Shown here piece after piece: positions 30,409 to 39,628 of a stretch of DNA of 64,000 bases (positions within the stretch are counted from its first letter, which is position 1; every line of letters starts with the position of its first letter). Origin of the DNA: Galaxea fascicularis (Eukaryota; Cnidaria; Anthozoa; Scleractinia; Euphylliidae); NCBI GenBank assembly GCA_948470475.1, contig OX419341.1:16680475-16744474 (forward strand), read 5' to 3'. The position numbers were made by a program, and so were the translations under genes. Below the pieces are notes generated by a model, which saw only the letters and a program-made list of their open reading frames with translations, was not told the origin of the DNA and searched no databases.

Positions 30409-31035
30409 TTAGATATTTCTGAAATATTTAATTATAAATTTATGGTTCACTGATTTATCCATTGGATCAAATGCTGTATTATGTATGATATCAAGTATTG
30501 ATTTCCCTTTCTGTCTCTCCAACAGATAGTACAAACACCAATAGCCGCATAAAACTGAATCGCGTTCTTGTATTTCATCTGTTGAATATATTATTTTTTC
30601 ACCACTTGTTTGTAAATATTTTTGTATTTCAGTTGGCATTATTAAACCGAATGAATCGAAATACTCACTGAAGTGTTTGTCATCATTTCTGTAACAAACC
30701 CAATGAGTGCCAGGTCCTATTTTTGAATCTAAATTTATTATTCCAACTTCAGGTTCATTTATTTGACCTGGTAAATCATCTCGACTGAATACACCTCTGA
30801 AATGTTTTATACCTAATTGATTAACCAGTTTTATCAGGTCAAAGTTGCTTAGCGGTTTATCTATGAATTTGATTTGATTTATATGAGTTGACCTAAGAGA
30901 GGGATTTTTGACCAAACGTTTTTGTTGAATGCTGTATCCTGATTTACTCCGAGAGATCCTGTTAAAAGTCCCTTGCCTTTCTTCCTCTTCACCGTTTTTT
31001 TTTTTACACCAAGACCCACCATAGGACCTTCCCAA
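30409..31035 (-). CDS. Adenain-like cysteine protease (no ATG)
   Basis: A Ulp1/adenain-family maturation protease that would process capsid proteins. Catalytic residues visible: His in GTHWVCYRN, Asp in EYFDSFGL, and Cys in LCGYWCLYY, in the order H-D-C. The domain proper starts about KPLSNFDLIKLVNQ and runs to the stop at 30409. The frame opens at a TTG (31035) and has no ATG before the catalytic domain, and no TATA-like signal. It overlaps the C-terminal 157 bp of the upstream core protein in the -1 frame. It may be expressed by frameshifting (an 11-A run lies in the overlap), by a non-AUG start, or by splicing. An indel in the A run cannot be excluded. Confidence 0.9.
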   Translation of the reverse strand: MGRSYGGSWCKKKNGEEEERQGTFNRISRSKSGYSIQQKRLVKNPSLRSTHINQIKFIDKPLSNFDLIKLVNQLGIKHFRGVFSRDDLPGQINEPEVGIINLDSKIGPGTHWVCYRNDDKHFSEYFDSFGLIMPTEIQKYLQTSGEKIIYSTDEIQERDSVLCGYWCLYYLLERQKGKSILDIIHNTAFDPMDKSVNHKFIIKYFRNI

Positions 31036-31754
31036 GTACCAATGAATGGATCGCTTCTATAATCAACAGGTAATACAAGACCTCCTTGTTTTGGGGGTAG
31101 TTTGACGGGTGGTGATTTTCTTGATCTATTCGAATCGATTTGAAGGCCTTTACCCATTACAGCGTCTAACAGCATCGGAATTCCAATTGAAGCGAGAATA
31201 GTGCCAATACCTGATCCCATCTGTCGTTGTGTTGGCTTAATATGGACACCAGATCCTGTTTGTAAAGCATTAAGAATGTCTCGTTTTTGTTTAGCTGTTA
31301 GATGATCTTTATACTGAATTAATCTATTTACTTTTGAGTCAGGGATAAGAAATCCACCTGTTTGACCGCTTCCAAATAATTTATTAACACCGAGAGAAGC
31401 CAAACCACTCATTGCTCCTGTTGCAAGAGGTGCAATAGCCTTTTTAGCTAATGGTACCACCATCGGTAACACTTTAGACGATAGACCTGCTAGTGAACTC
31501 CATAGACTACCTCCATGTCTTGCAACCTTACTTAATTGGCTTTTTGATATTTTTATGTCAACTCCTTTATTCATCTCCATTGCCCTCTGAATCTTTTTGA
31601 TCTGTGTTTTTGTCAACATAAGTTCATGGTTACCTTTCAAATCAGATTTTCCTAATCTGAGTGTGATCGGTTCTGATTGATTGGCATAAGCTCTTGAAAG
31701 CTTTTCCATTTGACCTTTGCTTAGTTTAACACCATAAGGAAAATATTGCGTCAT
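30879..31754 (-). CDS. Core/minor virion protein, adenovirus pVI/pX-like
   Basis: 291 aa. The N-terminal third is Lys-rich (KLSKGQMEKLSRAYANQ; repeats of K-x-Q-x-x-K). The middle is Gly/Ala/Leu-rich and probably amphipathic (VPLAKKAIAPLATGAMSGLA; GIGTILASIGIPMLLDAVMG), and the C-terminal part is basic (KKKTVKRKKGKG) ending IPLLGQLI. In adenoviruses such proteins coat DNA and disrupt membranes and are cut by the protease encoded next; here that is inference. ATG 31754 follows ATTATAT. The downstream protease lies in the -1 frame. Confidence 0.65.
   Translation of the reverse strand: MTQYFPYGVKLSKGQMEKLSRAYANQSEPITLRLGKSDLKGNHELMLTKTQIKKIQRAMEMNKGVDIKISKSQLSKVARHGGSLWSSLAGLSSKVLPMVVPLAKKAIAPLATGAMSGLASLGVNKLFGSGQTGGFLIPDSKVNRLIQYKDHLTAKQKRDILNALQTGSGVHIKPTQRQMGSGIGTILASIGIPMLLDAVMGKGLQIDSNRSRKSPPVKLPPKQGGLVLPVDYRSDPFIGTWEGPMVGLGVKKKTVKRKKGKGLLTGSLGVNQDTAFNKNVWSKIPLLGQLI
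30995..31005 (-). promoter_or_regulatory. 11-A run, possible slippage site before the protease
   Basis: The core protein frame reads GTA AAA AAA AAA ACG, which offers A AAA AAA in the phase needed for -1 slipping into the protease frame (TGT AAA AAA AAA AAC). It could also act through polymerase slippage, or hide a sequencing indel. I see no clear stem-loop behind it. Confidence 0.35.
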
Positions 31755-31814
31755 ATATAATATATGAAATTAAAATTACATTTTAATTTCATTTTAATTT
31801 CATATGAAATTTCT

Positions 31815-33083
31815 TTAACGGAACAAGAGTTTACCATCTTTCTGAAGAAGTTCAGCTTCCTGCTCATATAAAATCAAAGCATAGATACTATAAGCGGTTG
31901 CTGTTGTACCACTTAGTTCATATCTGAAAGTTAGTTTAGTTGTTCCATCTCTGATATCCAGTTTTTGTTTTGTGAGATCAAAATACACAAATGGAAAGAT
32001 TGTACTGAAATTACTTCTATTAAGCAAAGTGCCTTCACCATATTCATTGTTTTTATGGACGTATTTCAGAACATCTCTATACACTCTGATCATATCTGTA
32101 GTAGGGGCATAATGTATTTCTGGGTATTCATTACCATTTGCAACAACAAGATGACAATTTGAAAGAGTTCTTGGGTCTGTACTAACTGAAAAAGTGTTAT
32201 ACAAAAATGGATTAGCTGTTTGAGCGCTAATATTGGCATCATTGATGATAAAAACAAATACATGCCTTGGTTTGCTTATTCCACTTGTAATATTGAAATG
32301 ACCGGATCGTTGCTGTGAAGAATTTGATCTCATGATTTCTTCTCTTAGATATGTCCATTTTTTATTTGTAATGAATTTACTAGTATATAATGATTGACCT
32401 TCAGAATTGAAAGTAATCCGAGGAACCATAAGTTGCATTTTTGTTACTACAACTCTACAATCAGCACCTGCTTGCCAAATTAAATTAGCATCCGATTCAA
32501 GTTCTAAATTTAGTTCTAAGCGTGTATTCGGCAGAAGTTCATCACGTAGTGCTTCGAAAAAACTGTATCTATTAAGAGGTATTTCAGTACTGACTGTAGT
32601 TGATGTACCAAGAAGAGCTTTTCTCGTAGCAAAACCTTTATTATAGGCACCCTGAGCTGGTCGTTCTTCAGCGCTTCGATTTGTGTCTAAATAGAAAAAT
32701 TCATTAGTAGCAGTACTTTCAGCATAAGATGGGCTATACTCTAAGAGATTTTTGATATTTACACAATGGTTAGCGTCGTTCAGATCATATACTTTTTTTC
32801 CATTCAAATTAACTTTAAAATTATTTATCAATGAATGAGAACCATTTACTATACCGTTATGATCTGCTGCTGCAATGTTGCCACCATCAGCTGCTAATAC
32901 TACTTTAAAATCTACTACAATACGTGAATTATACCAATCAAATGGAGTCACTTCACCTGTATTGTCAACAACGAATCTATGACCATCTTTTTTTTTATTT
33001 CTAGTCACTGTTGTATCCAAACCTGTTTCTAGTTCAAAAACAACGTCTTCATATCGTTCTACATATTCCGAGTTTCTAAACAT
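31815..33083 (-). CDS. mcp: Major capsid protein, double jelly-roll
   Basis: 422 aa. It builds the hexagonal shell of the predicted icosahedral particle. Recognised from family-typical blocks: an early FDWYNSRIVVDFKV strand, LINNFKVNLNGKKVYD, NRYSFFEALRDELLPNTRLE, KKWTYLREEIMRS and a C-terminal SIYALILYEQEAELLQKDGK. Mostly beta-strand in character with no signal peptide or membrane segment. ATG 33083 follows AATATTAT. Intact. It lies between the small basic protein and the core protein, in a late-gene block. Confidence 0.88.
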   Translation of the reverse strand: MFRNSEYVERYEDVVFELETGLDTTVTRNKKKDGHRFVVDNTGEVTPFDWYNSRIVVDFKVVLAADGGNIAAADHNGIVNGSHSLINNFKVNLNGKKVYDLNDANHCVNIKNLLEYSPSYAESTATNEFFYLDTNRSAEERPAQGAYNKGFATRKALLGTSTTVSTEIPLNRYSFFEALRDELLPNTRLELNLELESDANLIWQAGADCRVVVTKMQLMVPRITFNSEGQSLYTSKFITNKKWTYLREEIMRSNSSQQRSGHFNITSGISKPRHVFVFIINDANISAQTANPFLYNTFSVSTDPRTLSNCHLVVANGNEYPEIHYAPTTDMIRVYRDVLKYVHKNNEYGEGTLLNRSNFSTIFPFVYFDLTKQKLDIRDGTTKLTFRYELSGTTATAYSIYALILYEQEAELLQKDGKLLFR

Positions 33084-33094
33084 ATAATATTTGA

Positions 33095-33511
33095 TTACAT
33101 ATTTTTTCTAAATTTACCTCCAGAAATTATTCTGTTAACTCTCTCATTGATCTCATATTGTGACATAGGTGTTTGTGACATTGGTTTAACACCTTTTCTT
33201 GGTACATTTGGTGAAGCTTGATTTAGTGAAGCTTGATTTAGCGAAGCTTGATTTTTTTTTCTTAATAGTTGAATTATTTTATCACCTGCTTTTTTACCAA
33301 CATGTTCACCGGTCTTTGTAGCTGCAGTTTGAAGAGCCTTTTTAGATGCTGTTTTTGCCGCCTCTTTCATGGTTTTACCAAATAAATTACTTGCAACAGA
33401 TTTGAAAATATCACTTAATGCTCCACCTTGGATTTCTCCACTATGAACATGCTTCTTAACATACATTCCTAAATCAGGATCGTATCGTTTCTTGTATTCA
33501 AATCGATTCAT
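33095..33511 (-). CDS. Small basic virion-like protein with QASLN repeats
   Basis: 138 aa from ATG 33511 (MNRFEYKKRYDPDLG), chosen because it follows TTGTAT in the usual way; the frame opens only two codons earlier with a TTG. The middle is an amphipathic Ala/Lys helix (KTMKEAAKTASKKALQTAAT), followed by three QASLN-type repeats from a 15-bp tandem duplication. The C-terminus is basic. It resembles small core or cement proteins next to capsid genes; exact role unknown. Confidence 0.6.
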   Translation of the reverse strand: MNRFEYKKRYDPDLGMYVKKHVHSGEIQGGALSDIFKSVASNLFGKTMKEAAKTASKKALQTAATKTGEHVGKKAGDKIIQLLRKKNQASLNQASLNQASPNVPRKGVKPMSQTPMSQYEINERVNRIISGGKFRKNM

Positions 33512-33535
33512 ATACAATTATATTATATTATATTA

Positions 33536-34291
33536 TTATGTTGTTGATCGCATAATTAATGTCATAAACCAATCGACACCATTCAGATCAATAGGACGAC
33601 CGAGTGGATCAGTTATATAAAATCGCATCTCATTCAGTTGTGTTTTATTCACCTCATTAAACAACAAACGTCGAGGTTCGTATTTAAACGAATATGAGCG
33701 GGTTAAATTGTCGGTTGGTATGACTGCCAGTAGATTATCAGAATAACCACTCAGTATTGAATTTTCAATAATATCTGAATGGATATTTATTTTATCAACG
33801 CTGTTGGTTATATTCGGTAATCTAGCACTATATTCTGTCGATTCCACTATTTTTTCATCAAAACCAAGTAAATTACCAAATTCAGTCCCTCTAAGATCAA
33901 CCTGATAATTATTATCCAATTCAATAATGACTCTAAATGAAGATAGAACGAACTGGATATTTATTGGATATTTATCTTTTGTTGTATGTGTCTCTCTTAC
34001 CATATACTGATGAATGTAATCATTTATGTCTTCATAACTGTAGCTACCATCAACAAAAGTAATTGTTTCCCAGTTTTCACCTCCATCATGACTATATTTA
34101 ATCTTATTGTTTCCAATCTTTTCAGATATGTTATGCCAACTGTATGTCATCATCACTGTATCAACAGCTATTTCATACCTCTTATCTTTATCCAATTTAT
34201 ACGTCGTTTTCAGTTTGATTTTGAAATCGTGAGTTTTACTAACACCAATTTTCTCTCTATCAACAGATGATATATAAATCACTTCTTCCAT
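33536..34291 (-). CDS. Penton (minor capsid) protein, single jelly-roll
   Basis: 251 aa. The N-terminus VIYISSVDREK, then blocks such as KRYEIAVDTVMMTYSWHNIS, NKIKYSHDGGENWETI, DGSYSYEDINDYI and DLRGTEFGNLLGF, match the Polinton minor capsid family that fills the five-fold vertices. The later half holds beta-rich stretches and ends with a short Thr tail. ATG 34291 follows ATATATA. It neighbours the capsid gene, as in other Polintons. Confidence 0.85.
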   Translation of the reverse strand: MEEVIYISSVDREKIGVSKTHDFKIKLKTTYKLDKDKRYEIAVDTVMMTYSWHNISEKIGNNKIKYSHDGGENWETITFVDGSYSYEDINDYIHQYMVRETHTTKDKYPINIQFVLSSFRVIIELDNNYQVDLRGTEFGNLLGFDEKIVESTEYSARLPNITNSVDKINIHSDIIENSILSGYSDNLLAVIPTDNLTRSYSFKYEPRRLLFNEVNKTQLNEMRFYITDPLGRPIDLNGVDWFMTLIMRSTT

Positions 34292-34302
34292 TATATATTA
34301 TA

Positions 34303-35406
34303 TTAGATAATTCTTAATAAATCATTTAATTGATTATTGTTGATAACTCCTATTTTATTCAATGTATGAGCTATTTGTGTGAATTCTTTTGTAACACCAT
34401 CATTACCTGCTTGAATCGATCCTCCAAGTAATTCTAATCTAGAAAGTAAATCTTCTGTATTGTTGAAATAAATGACACCCGCTCCCATTTTCTTAAACTT
34501 ATTACTAGTACGATGTATAGGAATCTGGGATATTTGATTTAATTCATTAAAAATCATTTTTGATAGATCACTGTATTTCTTTTTACTGTTGAACCTCTTT
34601 GTTAGAAGATCAAGTGTGTCAAAGTCAGCTTGTTTATCATATACTTTCTGACCGTCCTTATGAGCTATAACTTTGAGATGTCCATACAGTTTAGGAAGAT
34701 CAATAATCAGACCACCATACTGACCATTTTGTAGATTTACTTTGTAAGCATTTCTCTTTTTCTGTGTATATATCCCTGACCCAATTGTTTCCAGACCTTC
34801 AGGTATTATAGCAATTCTGTTTCTATATTTTTGAATGGTCTTGATTTGATGTGTTAGTTCATCAATCTGCTCCTTATTACCATCTCGTGCCTTTTTAGTT
34901 TTTGATAGTGCTCCTTTTCGCTGTCCTAAATCTTTTAGTAATCTACCTAAACTCTTATTATAATTATTAAAATTAATGTCTTTATTTTGAACACCTTTCA
35001 ATATATCAGATGGTGGATTAAGATCATAATACATTAATGTTTGAATATCATCATGATCGAATCCTTTATCTAAATCCGATTTATATGTATCCATCATTGC
35101 AGGTTTATAACCAATTGATAATTTTGTATCTTTTGCGGAGGTTTCAGGTAATTGTTGATGAAGAATTAAATCATCTAAACCACTTGTGATAGCTTTTTGA
35201 TTTTTTTGGAGTTGTTCAATTAATTCATCCTGTTTCTTATCAATACTTTTTTCAACATCAATGATAGGTTGTAAACTTTCTGATACTCTCTCATAAGCAT
35301 CTTGTTTTGCTTCATTATACTGTTTCAACACATTTCTCACAGTTCTGGTTTTTCTTCCTGCTTCAATTTTGGAATTACTAAGCTTTTTGAATTGTTTAAT
35401 ATCCAT
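34303..35406 (-). CDS. Conserved-looking Polinton protein of unknown function
   Basis: 367 aa. Residues 1-90 and about 150-200 are predicted coiled coils (KKQDELIEQLQKNQKAI; DELTHQIKTIQKYRN). The second half has a globular region with GGLIIDLPKLYGHLKVI and a Lys-rich segment (RFNSKKKYSDLSKMIFNEL). I recall similar proteins as frequent companions of Polinton capsid genes but know no function. ATG 35406 follows ATTATATATA. It faces away from the ATPase gene across an 80-bp shared promoter region. Confidence 0.65.
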   Translation of the reverse strand: MDIKQFKKLSNSKIEAGRKTRTVRNVLKQYNEAKQDAYERVSESLQPIIDVEKSIDKKQDELIEQLQKNQKAITSGLDDLILHQQLPETSAKDTKLSIGYKPAMMDTYKSDLDKGFDHDDIQTLMYYDLNPPSDILKGVQNKDINFNNYNKSLGRLLKDLGQRKGALSKTKKARDGNKEQIDELTHQIKTIQKYRNRIAIIPEGLETIGSGIYTQKKRNAYKVNLQNGQYGGLIIDLPKLYGHLKVIAHKDGQKVYDKQADFDTLDLLTKRFNSKKKYSDLSKMIFNELNQISQIPIHRTSNKFKKMGAGVIYFNNTEDLLSRLELLGGSIQAGNDGVTKEFTQIAHTLNKIGVINNNQLNDLLRII

Positions 35407-35486
35407 TATATATAATAGTTATATAATAGTTATATAAACTTATCTTAACTTATCTTAACTTATCTTTATTTATCTAATATATATAT
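35407..35486. promoter_or_regulatory. 80-bp divergent promoter region
   Basis: Lies between the ATGs of two genes pointing apart. Both sides carry TATATATA touching the ATG. The centre has ATAGTTATATA and ACTTATCTTA in tandem copies. It is the only divergent junction in the element, so it should hold all signals for both directions. Confidence 0.6.
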
Positions 35487-36131
35487 ATGGAAATACCAAA
35501 TTACGATTTCAATGAAGATGAAAATACCAATTTCAGACAAATAGAAAGTTATATGCCGGATAAACCATTCAGAATGTTGATTTGTGGTAATAGCGGTTCA
35601 GGAAAAACTAATTTATTGTATCACATGCTTATGACACCATTAGTTTATTTTGATCAGGTTCATATTTATGGTAAAAATCTTGAACAGGAAAAATATAAAC
35701 ATATGATTGAAACACTGAATGATATCAGTAGACATTCTAAGGTTGGTTATGATGTTATACATTACAATAACAATGAAATAAAACCCATTGATAGTCTGGA
35801 TAGTGATTCTCAGAAAATAGTAATATTTGATGATTTCATTTGTGAAAAAAATCAAAAACCATTAATTGATTATTTCATTCAGGGAAGACATAAAAACTGC
35901 TCAACAATATATCTCAGTCAGAGCTTCTATAAAACACCAAAAGATATAAGATTAAATTGTAGCCATTATGTCGTTTATGAGTTTCCAAGTAATCGTGAAA
36001 GAAATTCGATTTCAAGAGAATTGAATGTCACAAAAGATCAATATGAAAGGGCAACTAAAAAACCGTATTCATTTCTATATGTTGACAAACCAAAGAAAAC
36101 CGTTAAAAGGAATTTTTATGGAAATATATGA
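35487..36131 (+). CDS. Genome-packaging ATPase (FtsK/HerA, A32-like)
   Basis: 214 aa. Pumps DNA into the capsid using ATP. Walker A GNSGSGKT at residues 34-41, Walker B IVIFDDF near 110-116, and an IYLSQSFYKTPKDIR segment near 150 with the Gln/Ser and Arg expected downstream. The length fits the Polinton and virophage family. ATG 35487 follows ATATATAT. First gene of the + strand block. Intact. Confidence 0.93.
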   Translation: MEIPNYDFNEDENTNFRQIESYMPDKPFRMLICGNSGSGKTNLLYHMLMTPLVYFDQVHIYGKNLEQEKYKHMIETLNDISRHSKVGYDVIHYNNNEIKPIDSLDSDSQKIVIFDDFICEKNQKPLIDYFIQGRHKNCSTIYLSQSFYKTPKDIRLNCSHYVVYEFPSNRERNSISRELNVTKDQYERATKKPYSFLYVDKPKKTVKRNFYGNI

Positions 36132-36163
36132 ATCAATTAAATTATAATATAATCTAATAGTAT

Positions 36164-39061
36164 ATGGGGATAAATAATGATAATTTTCATAATCCACATA
36201 CAGTGAATCCTGGTACTCAAGGAGCAGTTGGTCCGCCAGGTCCTGGTTTTAAATTAACATCTGATGGAAATTATGATATCGATAATAAAAAATTAACTAA
36301 CGTGGCGACCCCGACAACTGATGCCGATGCAGCAACCAAAAAATACATTGACGACCATGTCACTAATGTTCATCTGACAGGATATATCAAAAAAGATGGT
36401 AGCGTAGCGATGACTGGTGATTTGAATGTGGGTAATCACAAAATAATAAATCTAGCAACCCCTACAACACAGACCGGCGCAACGACTAAGAAATACGTTG
36501 ACGATGGACTGAATTCAAAAGTTGCACAGAGTCAGGTTATGGTAGGTGATGCAGAAGCAGGAAAATTGGTTAAATATCTACCCGACAAAGGTATAATCAC
36601 ACCTAAACTGTATATTCCTGACCAATACAATGATTCCGTGATCATTGAGGCTGAGAATCAGGATTTTGACGATGTACATCTGAAAATACCGAATTTGAAA
36701 AATTATGATGGGAGGGGTAAAAGAAGAAAAAGCAGCATTCTCGTCAGTTCTCTTGACAACACAATAAGTGGGTCAATCACAGCCCCGAGTGGAGGAATCA
36801 AAATAAAAGACGGAAATAATCAGGTTGTTATCAATAGAGCAGATATTGAAAAGCTTTACGAATCTGCAAGTGGTGCTAGCGGTATTACCACTGACAAATG
36901 CGTTCTGTACGACAATAACGGTGATATTTACGCAAATAGTTTTGCTGTCAAAGCCGAAACCGGAAATAACTTTGTTTTTCTAAGGTCTAGACGTCAAACA
37001 GCTTGGAGAAGTTTATTCATTCCAATTTTAAGTGGTGATGCTAGTATTGTTGTTGATCAATATAATCAAACAATCCACGGATACAAGACTTTCAGCGAAG
37101 CGATAACTCAGTCAAAAGAGGGAACAGCTAATAATCATTTGGTTACAAAAAATTATGTTGACACTCACTCATCAAACGGTAATTATCTCAAAACTGACGG
37201 GAGCTCACGTATGTCTGGTGATTTGAATATGAATGAACAAAGGGTTAAGAACACAAAGGATCCCGTTGACCAACAAGATGGAGTCAATAAAAGCTACCTT
37301 GAAAGTCAATTAAGTGATTATTTGAAGACAAATGGTCAAAATCCGATGACTTACAATTTAAATATGGCTAATTACAAAATAATAAATTTGAAAGATACAA
37401 CAAGCTCAAGTGGTGATTCAGAAGCAGTCAATAAAAAATATGTTGATGCTAAAGTGGCATCACCAGTGGATTTAACACCCTATCTCAAAAAGGATGGAAG
37501 CGTAGCTATGACCGATGATCTGAATTTGGATGGAAATAAGATTGTAAATGTTGGTACGCCAGCGGTTTTTGAGAACGATCATGCTGTCAACGTTAGCTTT
37601 TTCAACACCCAACTCAACACTTCAAATCAAAATATCACGCAGCAGTATAAGGACTACATCTCTAAATCACACATTGTCACCTCTGACAAGAAGAACGCTT
37701 TCTTATACCTGAGAGATGTTAATGAGAGCAGTTCCGAGAATAACATCACCATTAATGGGATTGTTGATTTCAACGGTTCGCCTCACCAGTATAAGAAGGC
37801 TTATAGCGCTGTTCTGACAAAGGATTCAGGAACAAACAATTATCGATCCAGGATAGGTTTCAATCTCAATCCTCTACCTCGTGGGACATACACAATGATA
37901 TTTGAATTCTTTCCACCAGAAATGATCAATATTCAGCTGTCAGCTAATAGTTCTGGTGCGGGCATCAACAAAAACGTTCAGCGTAACTTCACTAATTTCA
38001 GCAAACTACTCGTGCAAATCAACAACAACAAGTTACAAGTTATCGATTACATCTATATTGATATGCATGGTACAACAACGTTGACACCGGTAAATGCTCA
38101 TATGATCGCCTACGGTGTTAAAGATTGGGTGGATAGTGTTGATCCGAGCGTCTATAACCTCGAACTGTTTGTAAACGATAACGATGAGATGAAGATGCAG
38201 ACTAACATCAACATGGATACTCACAGAATCAAGAATGTGGGTAGTCCAATTAACAACACAGATGCCAGTAATAAGTTATACGTTGATAGAACGCTACGTA
38301 ATAACACCACACTACTCGGTGTTCCTATTCTTGAGAACCTAACACTCAGTCTGATACCATCGCTAACTCTCTTAGATGTTGATGAGAATGATAAGATAGC
38401 AGGGATGACTGACCCTGTTAATAACAGAAAGTTTGCACAATCTGTCAACAACAGGAAACCCTTATTAAAGTTTGATACACGCCTTGGAAAGTATCACGCA
38501 TATTTTGACGGTACAGATGATTTTCTCGCGTTTAATGGATTTCCTTCAACAGATGTCGGTGGTTCTTCTCACAACACATCAACAACGTTTATGCTTGTAA
38601 ATACACATAACCAATATGCTCAAACACACTTCTTTTGGGGAAATTATATTAATAATAACGGATTCGGTGCACATTTACCATGGTCTGATGGTTTAGTGTA
38701 TGTGGATTGGGGGACGCCTCAAGTTGGGAGACTCACTAAGTCTGGTCTGTCAAACTTAACAGATAAAATAGAGTTATGGACTATTCGCGTTACAAAAGAT
38801 CACAACCCCTCACAGGCTACGTTAGACCTATTCAGAGGAACCGCTAGTGTGTCACCTATAGCGTCAGCAGTAATTACAGATCTCTTACCATCCAGTTCCC
38901 ACACTTTTTCCATCGGAAGTATTGTAGACAACGCAACGCCCGTAAGTAGTACAAAAATGAATCTATACGCTTTCTTGATCTATAATAAAAGTTTGACAAA
39001 TGCAGAGTTGAAACAGATGTTTAGATACTTTCAAAATGAGTTCCTTCGTTTCCAACAGTAA
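36164..39061 (+). CDS. Fibre-like adhesin with phage-type repeats and a lectin-like tail
   Basis: 965 aa. After a short collagen-like piece (GTQGAVGPPGPGF, near residues 18-29) come several copies of a repeat known from phage and giant-virus tail fibres: GDLN(M/V)..hKIiNL..PT....A..KKYVDD. Visible copies lie near residues 37-60, 78-120, 345-380, 395-430, 440-470 and 685-715. The last 230 residues (FDGTDDFLAFNGFP ... LYAFLIYNKSLTNAEL) look like a concanavalin/LamG-type sugar-binding jelly-roll. Together this suggests a trimeric particle spike that binds a host glycan; inferred. ATG 36164 follows TAGTAT. It lies 32 bp after the ATPase. No signal peptide. Confidence 0.8.
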   Translation: MGINNDNFHNPHTVNPGTQGAVGPPGPGFKLTSDGNYDIDNKKLTNVATPTTDADAATKKYIDDHVTNVHLTGYIKKDGSVAMTGDLNVGNHKIINLATPTTQTGATTKKYVDDGLNSKVAQSQVMVGDAEAGKLVKYLPDKGIITPKLYIPDQYNDSVIIEAENQDFDDVHLKIPNLKNYDGRGKRRKSSILVSSLDNTISGSITAPSGGIKIKDGNNQVVINRADIEKLYESASGASGITTDKCVLYDNNGDIYANSFAVKAETGNNFVFLRSRRQTAWRSLFIPILSGDASIVVDQYNQTIHGYKTFSEAITQSKEGTANNHLVTKNYVDTHSSNGNYLKTDGSSRMSGDLNMNEQRVKNTKDPVDQQDGVNKSYLESQLSDYLKTNGQNPMTYNLNMANYKIINLKDTTSSSGDSEAVNKKYVDAKVASPVDLTPYLKKDGSVAMTDDLNLDGNKIVNVGTPAVFENDHAVNVSFFNTQLNTSNQNITQQYKDYISKSHIVTSDKKNAFLYLRDVNESSSENNITINGIVDFNGSPHQYKKAYSAVLTKDSGTNNYRSRIGFNLNPLPRGTYTMIFEFFPPEMINIQLSANSSGAGINKNVQRNFTNFSKLLVQINNNKLQVIDYIYIDMHGTTTLTPVNAHMIAYGVKDWVDSVDPSVYNLELFVNDNDEMKMQTNINMDTHRIKNVGSPINNTDASNKLYVDRTLRNNTTLLGVPILENLTLSLIPSLTLLDVDENDKIAGMTDPVNNRKFAQSVNNRKPLLKFDTRLGKYHAYFDGTDDFLAFNGFPSTDVGGSSHNTSTTFMLVNTHNQYAQTHFFWGNYINNNGFGAHLPWSDGLVYVDWGTPQVGRLTKSGLSNLTDKIELWTIRVTKDHNPSQATLDLFRGTASVSPIASAVITDLLPSSSHTFSIGSIVDNATPVSSTKMNLYAFLIYNKSLTNAELKQMFRYFQNEFLRFQQ

Positions 39062-39090
39062 TCTCTTAACTTTTATATAAACCAATTTAT

Positions 39091-39612
39091 ATGGTGGAAC
39101 CAAGAAAGTGCATATTTGACTGGAATCATATTTCAGACAAATTAAGTGATGATCAAATCAAAGAATTAAATGGTTATTATGCAACTTATCATAGAAAGTG
39201 TTGGGTTTACAAATATGCTCTCAAACGTTTTAAACGCTGGAAATTATTAGGAAACTCCTTATCATTGGTTTTTGCCTCTGGTGGAATTGCATCATCAGTA
39301 GCCACAGGTGGTGTTAGTCTTGTAGCCATAAGTACTGCTGCACTTTTAATTCAAGGTTGGATGCAACATAAAAACTTAGATCAAAAAATTCAAAATTGTA
39401 CCTATGCTTATCAAAGTTATGAACATTTGTTAAATGATATAAGAGCAATAATGAGAAGAGGAACTTTTGATCAAGATTACCTATTTAATAAAATGTGTAA
39501 TATTGATGATTATGTGGCTGACAATAGTCCTATTGTAGATAAATATGTATCCCGTTATAATAATAAATTTACAGTAAATCTGTCAAATAGTCGTAATGCT
39601 ATTTTTCAATAA
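39091..39612 (+). CDS. Two-helix membrane protein, SLATT-like
   Basis: 173 aa. A soluble N-terminus with HRKCWVYKYALKRFKRWK, then two hydrophobic helices separated by a short turn at about residues 50-95 (LSLVFASGGIASSVATGGVS and VAISTAALLIQG). A helical C-terminal part follows (YAYQSYEHLLNDIRAIM). This order matches SLATT domains, which in bacteria form pores in defence systems. In a virus-like element it could act as a pore-former for exit or entry, or block host defence; unproven. ATG 39091 follows CAATTTAT. Similar proteins are, as I recall, frequent in cnidarian Polintons. Confidence 0.65.
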   Translation: MVEPRKCIFDWNHISDKLSDDQIKELNGYYATYHRKCWVYKYALKRFKRWKLLGNSLSLVFASGGIASSVATGGVSLVAISTAALLIQGWMQHKNLDQKIQNCTYAYQSYEHLLNDIRAIMRRGTFDQDYLFNKMCNIDDYVADNSPIVDKYVSRYNNKFTVNLSNSRNAIFQ

Positions 39613-39628
39613 TTTTTTAAAAAAATTT

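Noticed and set aside
30900..30960. C AAA AAC as the slip site before the protease
   Set aside because: The first base breaks the XXXYYYZ rule, so it is a poorer candidate than the 11-A run.
29666..31035. The three frame overlaps as plain inactivating mutations
   Set aside because: Not fully excluded, but all three are -1, two carry canonical slippery heptamers in phase, one has a spacer and stem-loop, and every other gene is intact with its own start signal.
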